Positions 44,072 to 53,652 of a DNA stretch of 64,000 nucleotides are shown here, piece by piece (positions within the stretch are counted from its first letter, which is position 1; the number at the start of each line of letters is the position of its first letter). The notes under the pieces were generated by a model that saw nothing but the letters and a program-made list of their open reading frames with translations, searched no databases and was not told the origin of the DNA. This DNA comes from Bacteroides sp. (GTDB lineage: Bacteria > Bacteroidota > Bacteroidia > Bacteroidales > Bacteroidaceae), in assembly GCA_019416685.1 (NCBI GenBank), contig DXWV01000057.1, positions 59,455-123,454 of the forward strand. The letters run 5' to 3'. The position numbers were made by a program, and so were the translations under genes.

Positions 44072-44554
44072 ATGAAATCAATTAAAACCTTAACTGTAAT
44101 TTTTATCCTCACACTGACTTTTATAGCAACAGCCTGTGCAGGTAATAAAGACAATAAAAGTGTTTATTCTCAAAAAGAACAAAGCGATATGGAAGTAATA
44201 GCATTAACTGAAGCAGACTTTTTAAAGAAAGTATATAATTACGAAGCCAATCCCAATGAATGGAAATTTGAAGGCAACCGTCCTGCAATCATTGATTTTT
44301 ACGCCACCTGGTGTGGTCCGTGTAAAGCAATGGCCCCCATTTTAGATAATATAAGTAAAGACTATGCCGGGAAAATAGACGTATATAAAATAGATGTGGA
44401 TAAAGAGTCTGAACTTGCCGGAACATTCGGTATCCAAAGTATACCCACCTTATTAATGATCCCAGTAAAAGGAGAACCAAAAATTTTACAGGGAGCAATG
44501 CCTAAAGACCAGTTGATTAAAATAGTAGACGAGTTTCTATTAGAAAAGAAATAA
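44072..44554 (+). CDS. Exported thioredoxin-like lipoprotein
   Basis: 160 residues. Signal MKSIKTLTVIFILTLTFIAT followed by AC with a plausible lipobox Cys, a short linker, then a complete thioredoxin fold with the active site IDFYATWCGPCKAMAP and the cis-Pro loop IQSIPTLLMI. It probably reduces or isomerises disulfides in the periplasm. Single-gene unit with its own promoter and a strong terminator downstream. Confidence 0.92.
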   Translation: MKSIKTLTVIFILTLTFIATACAGNKDNKSVYSQKEQSDMEVIALTEADFLKKVYNYEANPNEWKFEGNRPAIIDFYATWCGPCKAMAPILDNISKDYAGKIDVYKIDVDKESELAGTFGIQSIPTLLMIPVKGEPKILQGAMPKDQLIKIVDEFLLEKK

Positions 44555-44590
44555 GAGAATAGAGGTTATATTCTGCGTAGCGTACTACAT

Positions 44591-44637
44591 GTGGTAGCAA
44601 TGACTTATATAAGTTATTACTACCACAACTTTTTTTG
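44591..44637 (+). terminator. Terminator after the thioredoxin gene
   Basis: Long stem GTGGTAGCAATGACTTAT pairing with ATAAGTTATTACTACCAC (two mismatched pairs), 44591-44626, followed by AACTTTTTTT. It can also slow readthrough from the convergent sulfatase gene. The remaining ~120 bp to the sulfatase stop hold nothing recognisable. Confidence 0.85.
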
Positions 44638-44761
44638 TAAGAATTCATCAGAAAAGTAAAAGTAGCCAAACAGAGCAATAAGACTAAGAGGCAAAGGCTT
44701 CAAGTACCTTCCCCCTTGTCCATCTAATCCATTTGATTTTACATGTACGAGGGAGAGTATT

Positions 44762-46357
44762 CTATCTCCCGCTTTGATCAGGATTCAATGTTTTGTAGTA
44801 TTTAATACGTTCTCCCCAAGGACGATATTCAAAAGGAAAAACGTGTTGTTGTTCTGCCCACCGGTTCCACTTCTTTTCCAAAGTTCTTACTTTCTCCGGG
44901 TATTGTGCTGACAAATCCTTTTCTTCAAAAGGGTCTGACGACAGATTTATTAACTCCCAGGGTGCTTTGCCATTACTTCGTACCAACTTCCATCCTTCCG
45001 AAATAACAGCACATGATGTTTGATGCTCAAAAAACAAATCACGCGGACGTAGTTTTTTATTTTTCATGGCGGGTAAAAGACTTGTTCCGGCCAGTTTCAC
45101 TTTCCTACCATTAAAAGAGGAAGGATACTTCACAGACGCCATATCCAAACAAGTAGGGAATAGATCTATAATATGACTGGGGGTACGGCAAATAATACCT
45201 TTCTCTTTCACTCCGTTTTTAACATCATTGCCGTATTTTACAATCAAAGGTGAACTCGTTCCACCCTGAAAGCACCATTGCTTATAACTACGATAAGGCG
45301 TATTACTTAAATCTGCCATCAACTGCCCTAAATAACCACCTTCACTGGTTGCTCCGTTATCACTCATAAACAGAAATACCGTATTCTCGTATATGCCTTT
45401 CTCCTTTACCGCTTCGATAAGCCTGCCTATACCGTCATCCATTATCTCAATCATAGCAGCATAAGTAGCCATATCAGTAATCCATTGTTCTTGCTGCCGG
45501 AGAGATAGCTCGGTCCATGCCGGACGTTTACCTTTGAATTCCCTTTGATAGACCGGAAGTTCCATTGATTTATCAACTAACCCTAACTCTTTCTGACGCT
45601 CAAAACGCTGCTGCCGTAACACATCGTATCCCACTTTATAACGTTCCCTACAAGCTTCAACCCGCTTCTTTGGAGCATGTAACGGTAGATGCGGTGCATA
45701 ATGCGCCACATACATAAACATAGGTACATCGTCAGGGTGCTTTCTTACAAAACTTACAGCAGAGTCTGATATAGCTGTCGTATAATAATAATCATCGGGG
45801 AACTGATTAATTCTTGTCAAACCGGAATAAACCGGTTTAGGAGTATAGTAACTACCACCGCCACTCAGACAACCATAATACTTTTCAAATCCCCGTTGTA
45901 CCGGATAACTTCCATTAGGTTGATCGAAAGCTCCATCCACTGTCACATGCCATTTACCACTCATATAAGTGGCATAACCATTGTCCCGGAATACCTCCGC
46001 AATCGTAGGGATATCCGCTGCTATCTGTCCCCGGTAACCAAGGCGATGTTCATCTACAGCAGTCATCCACCCCATACCGGCTTCATGCTGATAATGACCG
46101 GTAAGCAAAGCAGCCCGGCTCGGACAACTTCTTCCCGTATTTTTAAACTGACTGAAACGCACTCCGTTCTCTGCCAGAAAATCAATATTAGGGGTATGTA
46201 CTTCTCCCCCATAACAGGCGAGATCGGAGAATCCCATATCATCACATAATATCAAAATAATATTGGGGTGTTCCTTATCCGAAACAGTACCGGCAACTGT
46301 ACTACTACCTCCTATCGAAGACAACAGTAAAGAACTTATCAAAAGCTTATTCTTCAT
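44762..46357 (-). CDS. Sulfatase of the arylsulfatase family (Ser-type site)
   Basis: 531 residues. Signal peptide to about residue 22, then the sulfatase N-terminal metal site PNIILILCDDMGFSDLACYGGE. The maturation motif is in TGRSCPSRAALLTG: aligned to (C/S)-x-P-x-R it reads S-C-P-S-R, so the residue converted to formylglycine would be Ser, not the adjacent Cys. Other family parts are SGKWHV, YVAHYAPHLPLHAP, FLFMSDNGATSEGG and a late FEHQTSCAV. Ser-type enzymes are matured by the radical-SAM anSME, standard in Bacteroides. Substrate unknown; no SusCD neighbours. Confidence 0.92.
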   Translation of the reverse strand: MKNKLLISSLLLSSIGGSSTVAGTVSDKEHPNIILILCDDMGFSDLACYGGEVHTPNIDFLAENGVRFSQFKNTGRSCPSRAALLTGHYQHEAGMGWMTAVDEHRLGYRGQIAADIPTIAEVFRDNGYATYMSGKWHVTVDGAFDQPNGSYPVQRGFEKYYGCLSGGGSYYTPKPVYSGLTRINQFPDDYYYTTAISDSAVSFVRKHPDDVPMFMYVAHYAPHLPLHAPKKRVEACRERYKVGYDVLRQQRFERQKELGLVDKSMELPVYQREFKGKRPAWTELSLRQQEQWITDMATYAAMIEIMDDGIGRLIEAVKEKGIYENTVFLFMSDNGATSEGGYLGQLMADLSNTPYRSYKQWCFQGGTSSPLIVKYGNDVKNGVKEKGIICRTPSHIIDLFPTCLDMASVKYPSSFNGRKVKLAGTSLLPAMKNKKLRPRDLFFEHQTSCAVISEGWKLVRSNGKAPWELINLSSDPFEEKDLSAQYPEKVRTLEKKWNRWAEQQHVFPFEYRPWGERIKYYKTLNPDQSGR

Positions 46358-46489
46358 AGTATATTACTCTTTTTATGTCTGACAAAAATATGACATTTTG
46401 GCTGCCTTATATGTTCTAATTTAGTTATTTATTATCCAATATCGTCTAAATGTCTCACTTTTTCAAAGAAATAATATACAAACAAACTT

Positions 46490-46815
46490 ATCTGATTCTC
46501 TTTCGTAATACAAACTCTTCAAAAAAAGCATCATGATAACTATTACCAATAGCTATCTCGTGAGACTTCATAAAGATATCGTTGTTATCAAAAGAATCCT
46601 ATAACTTAAACAAAACTTTTAAAGCCTCAGCAAGATTTTTCCGTATCAGTACATTGTCATTATTGAGCATATTAAACAGGAAATGCGAATTAATCTGATT
46701 CTTGAGAAACTTCAGCTCTGATTGCAATGTAGTAGATTCGAGTTAATCAATACGCTGATTATCAATCATCCAATACCGATCAAGAAATATAAAGATCAAC
46801 AGATATAAATGTTTT
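46490..46815 (-). pseudogene. Remnant of a LytS/YehU-type sensor histidine kinase
   Basis: Reading the minus strand in one frame gives a membrane-exit segment LIFIFLDRYWMIDNQRID, a stop, then LESTTLQSELKFLKNQINSH, FLFNMLNNDNVLIRKNLAEA and LKVLFKL, then another stop, then a degraded tail. The QINPHFLFN-type phosphoacceptor motif of the His_kinase (PF06580) family is plain, with the usual Pro replaced by Ser. The ATPase domain is missing. At least two in-frame stops and a truncation make it non-functional. The rest of the 46358-46883 gap shows nothing else. Confidence 0.75.
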
Positions 46816-46826
46816 TCTTTTATCAA

Positions 46827-46857
46827 TTGGATATAAAAACAAAAATATTTAACTTTA
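46827..46857 (+). promoter_or_regulatory. Promoter of the 306-residue membrane protein gene
   Basis: -33 box TTGG (TTG at 46827-46829) and -7 box TAACTTTA (46850-46857; one mismatch to TAnnTTTG) with a 20-base spacer. Predicted start near 46864 supports the ATG at 46884 over the earlier in-frame one. It lies at the edge of the kinase remnant. Confidence 0.5.
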
Positions 46858-46883
46858 CCCACAAGACAAACCAAGCAGTATAC

Positions 46884-47786
46884 ATGGAAAAACAAAGTAC
46901 ATTAAAACAATATGTACTGCCATTCATACGTGTCAATACGTTTATGACAGGCAGTTGGATCATTCTGGTAACTCTGTTCAGGATGAGTGAGATGGAGATT
47001 CCTTCAAGTTTATCGAAACAATATGGAACTCTCATCTTGTTTGGGATCAGTGCACTCATAAGCTTCTTATGGATTTATCGTCCTCACTTCAAAGAACTGT
47101 ACCGTAACTCAGAAAAGAATGACAATCTCGGATTACCTGTTGGCTCATTAGGAATGGCACTCTGCATGCTTATGTTTGCAGAAACACAATATTCTCATGC
47201 AGCCATAGCCTATCTTGCATCAATAGCTGTATTTATCCTCTTTCTGTACTGGGACTTATACAAAATGAGGCTAAGGAAACAAAAAAGACAAACAGAAAGA
47301 GCACGAAGAAACTGTATGCACACACAGAATAGAGTATCCAATAACAAAGTGATATTAGTGGAAAAAGTAAATAGCAGCGAAATTGAAATATTAGTAAAAG
47401 ATTTCTGCTCCATGTACAATAAAGAAAAGGACAGAGCTATTATCAAGATACAAAAATTCACTAACAAAGCACATGTATTAAGCTTTCCTTACGATATTGA
47501 TTTCGATATCTATTGCTATCTTTTCAACTATATGACTTATCCATCGAATATAGAAAGCAGACCGTTTGTCACCGGCTGGTATCCTGTTTCAAAAGAGGAA
47601 GAAGAAAGTATGTTTTATATACCCTTTAATGAAAGAGAAAAAGATTATGTCTATTATGTAACACCTGAAGGTAAAAACTACAAAGTAGATTTTGGCACAA
47701 TGAAACCTTTACGGACAGAAAGTATACAACCTTATGGTCCGCTTCCCACAATGATAGAGGATTGGGTAAAAGCAGATATGGGTTAA
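46884..47786 (+). CDS. Membrane protein of unknown function
   Basis: 300 residues from ATG at 46884 (MEKQSTLKQYVLPFIRVNTF). Three or four membrane helices in the first ~125 residues (around FMTGSWIILVTLF, YGTLILFGISALISFLWIY, LGMALCMLMFAET and AIAYLASIAVFILFLYWDLY), a basic linker rich in Arg and Lys (KMRLRKQKRQTERARR), then a soluble ~150-residue C-terminal region likely in the cytoplasm (ILVEKVNSSEIEILVKDF..., FDIYCYLFNYMTYP, FYIPFNEREKDYVYYVTPEG). I do not recognise the family. It lies head-to-head with a decayed LytS-type kinase. Confidence 0.7.
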   Translation: MEKQSTLKQYVLPFIRVNTFMTGSWIILVTLFRMSEMEIPSSLSKQYGTLILFGISALISFLWIYRPHFKELYRNSEKNDNLGLPVGSLGMALCMLMFAETQYSHAAIAYLASIAVFILFLYWDLYKMRLRKQKRQTERARRNCMHTQNRVSNNKVILVEKVNSSEIEILVKDFCSMYNKEKDRAIIKIQKFTNKAHVLSFPYDIDFDIYCYLFNYMTYPSNIESRPFVTGWYPVSKEEEESMFYIPFNEREKDYVYYVTPEGKNYKVDFGTMKPLRTESIQPYGPLPTMIEDWVKADMG

Positions 47787-47824
47787 TGTCTTCCCCATAT
47801 CTGCAAATGACAGATGGTTAGTAT

Positions 47825-50245
47825 CTATTCATATCGTAAAGACCGCGCCGGTTTACTCAGAATGATATTCATCGTCTGACAAGCTACCGTGACAAAAGAA
47901 ATCAGTAACATCAGTACTACCGGCAATATAAAGAACCAACCTTTCAGCTCTGTACGAAAAGCATAATGACTCAGCCAGGTATCCATACTAAACCATGCCA
48001 CCGGAAGAGCAATCAGGACCGCTATCAATATCAACAGGAAAAAGCCCTTACCTAACTGAAAGAAAAGGTTAAAACGAGAAGCGCCCAAAACTTTACGGAT
48101 ACCCATTTCTTTAGTACGTGTAGTACAGGAAAACATAACTAACACCCACAAGCCAAGACAAGATATAAAAATAGCCAATCCGGTAAACGAGCCAATCATT
48201 ACCCCAAAGGCTTCATCCTGCCGGTACTGATGATCAAAAAACTGATCAAGAAAGAAATAGTCATAACTGGAATCTTCAAAATAACGATGCCATATCTCCT
48301 CTACCTGAGATACCAGTTCTCTGGGATCACCTGATTTCATCACAACAGAAATATAACGCTGAGGTAACCAATCGATCTTATCTTTGTGGATCAACATGAT
48401 AGGCGTATAATTTTTACTTAATGCCTGTTGATGATAGTCCTTTACCACCCCGATAATCTGCATAGGGGCATCTGTACACTCTACAGTCACCTGCTGACCG
48501 ATAGCCTCATCATTGGAAGTAAAACCAAGGTTACGTACAGCTGTCTCGTTGATAACCAACTTGTCAACATCATCGCCATACTCTTCTGAAAAGCCACGCC
48601 CAGCTACTACTGTTAACCCGTAAGCATCTACATAATCAGGATCACATGCCAGCATTTCATACAAACGGTTTTGTTTCAACGCATCATTCGTCCGCCGATT
48701 GGAAAGAAAAGTAGCCACTTCTTCACCCGGAACAGCCCCCGAAAATGTAACTTTATGAACCAATGGCAATCGTGATATCGCCTTTTTCATCGCTTCCAGT
48801 TTAGTATTCATGCCTTCGGTATGACCGGGAAACTTTACCACTAACGTCTGCCCTGTCTTCACTCCTAATGACTGATTACGCATAAAACTGAGCTGTGCAA
48901 AGACAATCAGCGTTCCACAAAGCAAAATCATAGAAGCGGTATACTGTATCACTACCAATACTTTACGGGTACGCTCTCCGGACTTACTATGGAGAAATTT
49001 CCCCTTCAACAAAGTAATCGGTTTACGATTGAGCAGAGCCAGTGCCGGATAATAACCAGAAAGAAAGATGCCTGCAATAAATACAGTAACTAATAATATC
49101 CACCAGTATCCTGCCAACCATACAGAGAATGTCACCGTACGCCCCACCAGTTGGTTAAAGTACGGAAGTACAACCTCTATCAGTCCCACAGCCAATACAA
49201 AAGCAATAAGATTCATCAACAGTGCTTCAAACAGGAACTGTGACACAAGTTGTTTACGAAACGCTCCAACCACTCTGCGTACCCCCACTTCTTTGGCACG
49301 CTCCATAGAACGGGCTACTGCCAGATTGATATAGTTGATCCAGGCAATAGCCAAAATAGCAACAGCAGCAAAGATCAAAGCAATCATAGCTGAACGATTC
49401 CCTTTCGTTTCCGCTTCATAACCAACTTGTGGTTGCAAATGAATATCTGCCAATGATACCAGAGATACCCCCCAGATTTTATTCTTCAAGGCTTCTTCTG
49501 TCTTGTACTTCTCAGCCATGACGGGAAACTCTTTCTCTATTTCTCCCTTCCGCTGAGGATTGTCAAGCAATACGTATGTATATACTTCATGCTTGTACCA
49601 GTATTCCTGCATATATTGAGGCAAAGATTTATACGAAATCAGAAAATTATAACGGATATGAGAATTAGAAGGCATCTCTGCCATTACTCCCGTTACTTCA
49701 CAAGGTAACCCACCCCCACTTCCGGTAAAGATAAGTATCTTCCCGATAGGATCTTCATCTTTAAAATACTTCTGCGCAATCCGTTCGGTAATTACTACCT
49801 GCCGTGGCATCGCAAGGCAAGTTACTCTATCTCCTTTCAGTAGTTCAAAATTAAAAAGACGAAAGAACCCCGGATCTGCATAAGCTATCTGATTTTCACG
49901 AAGGGTAAGCTCGCCATACTTCACAATCTGCTCGGGTTGAAGTAATGAACCAATCCGGGTATAATCTTCAATTCCTGCTAAATTTTCTTTCATAGCTGAA
50001 GCATAGCCAAAGGAACTGCTTGCCCAATAGTCCGTCTGTACATCGCCCTCATGAAATGTGCTCTCTACGCGGAAAATACGGTCATAGTTGGAGTGCATTT
50101 TATCAAAACTAAACTCAAAAGTCACATACGTAAGAATAAGTAAAGCTGAAGCCATACCCACAGCCAGACCGAAAATGTTGATAAAACTGAATACTTTCCG
50201 CTTCATCAGATTACGCAAGGCGCTATTCCAATAATTTCCAATCAT
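47825..50245 (-). CDS. MacB/FtsX-type ABC transporter permease
   Basis: 806 residues with the full double-module layout common in Bacteroides: helix 1 (KVFSFINIFGLAVGMASALLIL), a MacB periplasmic core domain, three helices with the FtsX motif ERAKEVGVRRVVGAFRKQLVSQF, a repeat of this (helix, core domain, then RTKEMGIRKVLGASRFNLFFQL and helices). MacB-like permeases do not carry substrate across the inner membrane but drive export from the periplasm through TolC. It overlaps the ATPase gene by 4 bp and is the last gene of the four-gene export operon. Cargo unknown. Confidence 0.93.
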   Translation of the reverse strand: MIGNYWNSALRNLMKRKVFSFINIFGLAVGMASALLILTYVTFEFSFDKMHSNYDRIFRVESTFHEGDVQTDYWASSSFGYASAMKENLAGIEDYTRIGSLLQPEQIVKYGELTLRENQIAYADPGFFRLFNFELLKGDRVTCLAMPRQVVITERIAQKYFKDEDPIGKILIFTGSGGGLPCEVTGVMAEMPSNSHIRYNFLISYKSLPQYMQEYWYKHEVYTYVLLDNPQRKGEIEKEFPVMAEKYKTEEALKNKIWGVSLVSLADIHLQPQVGYEAETKGNRSAMIALIFAAVAILAIAWINYINLAVARSMERAKEVGVRRVVGAFRKQLVSQFLFEALLMNLIAFVLAVGLIEVVLPYFNQLVGRTVTFSVWLAGYWWILLVTVFIAGIFLSGYYPALALLNRKPITLLKGKFLHSKSGERTRKVLVVIQYTASMILLCGTLIVFAQLSFMRNQSLGVKTGQTLVVKFPGHTEGMNTKLEAMKKAISRLPLVHKVTFSGAVPGEEVATFLSNRRTNDALKQNRLYEMLACDPDYVDAYGLTVVAGRGFSEEYGDDVDKLVINETAVRNLGFTSNDEAIGQQVTVECTDAPMQIIGVVKDYHQQALSKNYTPIMLIHKDKIDWLPQRYISVVMKSGDPRELVSQVEEIWHRYFEDSSYDYFFLDQFFDHQYRQDEAFGVMIGSFTGLAIFISCLGLWVLVMFSCTTRTKEMGIRKVLGASRFNLFFQLGKGFFLLILIAVLIALPVAWFSMDTWLSHYAFRTELKGWFFILPVVLMLLISFVTVACQTMNIILSKPARSLRYE

Positions 50246-50958
50246 AATACCTGATATTTAGATTCAGACTTTTCTGTCATCGGACGGTTGATATTCTCAG
50301 CTACTATTTTTCCGTCAAGCAAATGGATAACCCGGTGAGCATATGTAGCATCACGCTCTGAATGAGTAACAATAATAATCGTCGTCCCTGCCTGATTGAG
50401 CTTATCCAGCAAATCCATAACTTCCACCCCATTTACCGAATCAAGATTTCCTGTCGGTTCATCAGCTAATAGTAGTTTACAATCTGTCACAACAGCACGA
50501 GCAATAGCTACCCGTTGTTGTTGTCCACCCGAAAGTTGTTGTGGAAAATGATTGGCACGATGTAAAAGGTTTACCTGTTCTAATACCTGTTTCACCTTTT
50601 CTCTCCTTTGAGCCAATTTCATCCCCATGTAAACCAATGGAAGCTCTATATTCTCATAAACCGTCAACTCATCAATCAGGTTAAAACTCTGGAAGATAAA
50701 TCCCAGATTACCTTTACGAAGTGTAGTAAGCTGGCTTTCTGTCATTTTATCGACCTGTTTTCCTTCAAAAAGATAAGAACCGGAAGTAGGTGAATCAAGT
50801 GTACCAAGGATATTCAGCAAGGTAGATTTTCCACAGCCCGATGGCCCCATGATAGCTACAAATTCTCCGCGTTCCACTTGCAAAGTAACTTCATTTAATG
50901 CTTTTGTCTGCACTTCTTCTGTGGTGAAAAGCATAGATAATTTTTCTGTCTTAATCAT
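50242..50958 (-). CDS. LolD/MacB-type ABC transporter ATPase
   Basis: 238 residues with start at 50958 (MIKTEKLSMLFTTEEVQTKA); the longer reading would translate the upstream repeat. Walker A GPSGCGKST, Q-loop in LGFIFQSFNLI, signature LSGGQQQRVAIARA, Walker B LLLADEPTGNLD, and the switch His in IIIVTHSERDA. It powers the MacB-type permease encoded next. A TAGT-type hairpin repeat lies between this gene and the adaptor gene upstream. Confidence 0.95.
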   Translation of the reverse strand: MIKTEKLSMLFTTEEVQTKALNEVTLQVERGEFVAIMGPSGCGKSTLLNILGTLDSPTSGSYLFEGKQVDKMTESQLTTLRKGNLGFIFQSFNLIDELTVYENIELPLVYMGMKLAQRREKVKQVLEQVNLLHRANHFPQQLSGGQQQRVAIARAVVTDCKLLLADEPTGNLDSVNGVEVMDLLDKLNQAGTTIIIVTHSERDATYAHRVIHLLDGKIVAENINRPMTEKSESKYQVL

Positions 50959-50973
50959 AATAAAAAAATAAAT

Positions 50974-51094
50974 AGAGTAGTAAGTAGTCAAGTAGTTAAG
51001 TAGTAAGTAGTAGATAGTATGGTTACTAAGTTGTTTCATCTTATTAATCAAATAGTCATAGTATCCTACTTAACTACTTACTACTTGACTACTA
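50974..51094. repeat. TAGT-type hairpin repeat between adaptor and ATPase genes
   Basis: Left arm GAGTAGTAAGTAGTCAAGTA and onward, right arm CTACTTAACTACTTACTACT and onward. The right arm ends in the minus-strand stop codon of the adaptor gene (51092-51094). It is the same family as the bioAB-bioF repeat. Confidence 0.85.
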
Positions 51095-52339
51095 TTTCAG
51101 TACCAATTTTTCATTGTCTCCAAATAATTCATAACCGGATATAATCACTTTTTCACCTGGAGACAATCCTTCTGTTACCTCGTAATACTGCGGATTCTGT
51201 CGTCCGATTCTCACAGAACGTCTCGTGGCAAATTTACCACTTTCATCAACAACATACATCCATCGACCACCTGTAATCTGAAAAAATCCTCCACGAGGTA
51301 CAAGAATAGCCTGAGAAGGGTCTCCTAACTGTAAATTGATATGATAAGTCTGTCCGGCGCGAATATTCTCAGGCCGGCCAGAAGTAAAATATAAATCTGT
51401 ACGAAATTGCCCGTCTTTCACCTCTGGATAAGGTTTAATTACTTCCAGTTTATAATTGCCTCCGTCACGTGTAAAGTCGGCAGGTAATCCCGGTATAACA
51501 CGCTCCACATAATGTTCATCAATTTGCGCCTGTACTTTCAGGTCGGAAGTGATAATCTGTCCGATATGCTCTCCCGCAGCAATAGACTGACCAATTTGCG
51601 CATCGAGATTGCCCACTTGTCCATCAATAGGTGCCTTCACTTTCAAGTTCTCTATACGCTCACGTACCAAAGAAAGGCTACGTTTCATATTCCTGATGTT
51701 CTCATCCAGACTGGTGATCTGACTTTCCCTGAAAATATTGTCCTGACGGATACGCTCATCAATCACAGCAAGTTGTTCTTTTGCTGCCATATACTCTTCG
51801 CGGGCCTGAAGAAAATCCTCACGAGCTATAAGTTGTTCCTTCATCAGGCGTTCATACTGCTCGTAACGCCTCTGCCTGGTAGTCAATTCTTTATTTACCC
51901 CAATACGTTCCTGTTTCAGACGCAATCGCTCCTGCTCCATACTGATACGTGTATTACGCAATTCATTTTCCTGATAAGCAAGGTCGGCTTCACTCTGCAT
52001 AATACCAATATTGAGTAGCGGATTGCTAAGCCGTAGAATTACATCACCTGCTTTCACCATGGCTCCTTCCTCTTTCAAACGCTCCTCTACACGCCCACCC
52101 TCAATGGCATCCATATAAATAATCCGATTAGGCATCACCTGACCAATAACACGAATATAATCGTTGAACTCTGCCTTTTTCACTGTAGCAATGGTCAAAC
52201 GGTCTTTCTCTACAGTCATAGAAGGAGCTGTATCTCTGAAAATAAAAAAAAGTATCAAAACAAGCAGTACAAGCCCTCCGGCAATAAGCGAAAGATACTT
52301 GCGTTTCATTCCCGGTTTTCGTTCAATAAGTGTATCCAT
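51092..52339 (-). CDS. HlyD/RND-type periplasmic adaptor subunit
   Basis: 415 residues. N-terminal membrane anchor LSLIAGGLVLLVLILFFIF, a lipoyl-like half (GQVMPNRIIYMDAIEGGRVEERLKEEGAMVKAGDVI), a long coiled coil (~residues 105-225, rich in Glu, Arg, Gln), the second lipoyl half (VKAPIDGQVGNLDAQIGQSIAAGEHI) and beta-barrel domains. It links the inner-membrane transporter to the TolC-type channel. Starts 5 bp after the TolC-type gene stop. Confidence 0.92.
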   Translation of the reverse strand: MDTLIERKPGMKRKYLSLIAGGLVLLVLILFFIFRDTAPSMTVEKDRLTIATVKKAEFNDYIRVIGQVMPNRIIYMDAIEGGRVEERLKEEGAMVKAGDVILRLSNPLLNIGIMQSEADLAYQENELRNTRISMEQERLRLKQERIGVNKELTTRQRRYEQYERLMKEQLIAREDFLQAREEYMAAKEQLAVIDERIRQDNIFRESQITSLDENIRNMKRSLSLVRERIENLKVKAPIDGQVGNLDAQIGQSIAAGEHIGQIITSDLKVQAQIDEHYVERVIPGLPADFTRDGGNYKLEVIKPYPEVKDGQFRTDLYFTSGRPENIRAGQTYHINLQLGDPSQAILVPRGGFFQITGGRWMYVVDESGKFATRRSVRIGRQNPQYYEVTEGLSPGEKVIISGYELFGDNEKLVLK

Positions 52340-52344
52340 TTTGT

Positions 52345-53652
52345 CTATTCTGCTATAAAAGTTCCATTTCGATAATACTGTTCCAATCTCGATAACATCT
52401 CCATTTGTAATCGTACCCGCATCAATTCTGCTTTGGCAGAAATAAAACGGTTACGCGATTCCATCAACTGAAACACAGAAATAAGTCCTTCCTCCCATTT
52501 TCGTTCAGATTCTTTCAACACTTGTTCTTCAGCACGAAGCTGTGACAATGCTTGCCGATGCTCATTATGTCCGGCATGAATAGACAATACCGTCTGCTCC
52601 ACTTCGGTATAAAGTTGTTGCTTTTCGAGTTCCGCATTGTTTTGTAACTGATAAATACTCAATTTCTGTTTTCTCAGACGTGTAAGCCGCTCTAAGCCGC
52701 TCAAAAGAGGAAAGGATATGCCGATGCCAATATATTTGCCGATATTATTTTTCAACTGGTGCGAAGAGAAACCGTTATAATAGTCTGATCCTATTGTAAA
52801 ACGGACATAAAGGGAAGGTGAGAATTGCCCGCCTGCCATAGCATACTCTTTACGGGCAGTACGTTGCTGCAAATCTATCACTTTTATGGAAGGTAACACC
52901 TCAACTGACCGATCATAAATATATTGTGGAGAAGAAACCGATAATACAGGAAGTATTTCTGCATTCACCGTATCCTTTATAATCAATGTGTCACAAGCAG
53001 AAACATTTATCAATTGTTTCAGATGAAGCAGAATTAATCGCGCACTATTCTTACGCGTTTCATACCGATAGATATCCCCTTCAAACCGGGCTTTTACCTC
53101 TTGTAAATCAGATTCAGACTTTAATCCCAATTCAACAAATGTTTCTGTTTGCCTGAGATAGCGTTCGCCCAAAATACTTTGTTCATAGGCTAAACATTGT
53201 AATTTCCTCTCCAATAATAGTTTATAATAAGTATCCGTTATCTGATAAGCCAGTTCATTCTGTCTATTCTTCAGTTCCCATTCAGTACGTTCGTAATTCA
53301 TCTTCTCGAAACGTACCCGGTTGATACGTGAGAAACCTTCAAACAAAGAGAGAGTCATATCCAAACCGATGCTCCCTTCATCAAAAGATTCAGTGGTATA
53401 GCCATTTGTACCCGGATCTATAGAACGGCCGTAACGTCTTCCGGCAGTAACATCTACCACCCCACGTGGTAAAAAAGCACCAATAGAAGCTACATAATCG
53501 GCACGTGCTCCTTTTATTCGTAAAGCACTATTCTTTATTTCCGGATTTTGTTTCCATCCCAAACGAATACAATCATCAAGTGTCAGTTCTACCTGAGCTT
53601 GCAATGATATTGTCGAAAACAGAAAACAAATCAGAAATAATCTTTTTCCCAT
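52345..53652 (-). CDS. TolC-family outer-membrane efflux protein
   Basis: 435 residues with start at 53652 (MGKRLFLICFLFSTISLQAQ as signal peptide); the longer frame is not needed. Two outer-membrane-efflux repeats with long helices: VELTLDDCIRLGWKQNPEIKNSALRIKGARADYVASIGAFLP and the second LQQRTARKEYAMAGGQFSPSLYVRF. First gene of the export operon TolC-adaptor-ATPase-permease. A sigma-54 promoter match is centred about 125 bp upstream, so expression is probably controlled by the divergently encoded regulator. Confidence 0.93.
   Translation of the reverse strand: MGKRLFLICFLFSTISLQAQVELTLDDCIRLGWKQNPEIKNSALRIKGARADYVASIGAFLPRGVVDVTAGRRYGRSIDPGTNGYTTESFDEGSIGLDMTLSLFEGFSRINRVRFEKMNYERTEWELKNRQNELAYQITDTYYKLLLERKLQCLAYEQSILGERYLRQTETFVELGLKSESDLQEVKARFEGDIYRYETRKNSARLILLHLKQLINVSACDTLIIKDTVNAEILPVLSVSSPQYIYDRSVEVLPSIKVIDLQQRTARKEYAMAGGQFSPSLYVRFTIGSDYYNGFSSHQLKNNIGKYIGIGISFPLLSGLERLTRLRKQKLSIYQLQNNAELEKQQLYTEVEQTVLSIHAGHNEHRQALSQLRAEEQVLKESERKWEEGLISVFQLMESRNRFISAKAELMRVRLQMEMLSRLEQYYRNGTFIAE

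Noticed and set aside
46809..46883. Earlier start of the unknown membrane protein
   Set aside because: It lies within the kinase remnant and spans the promoter at 46827-46857.
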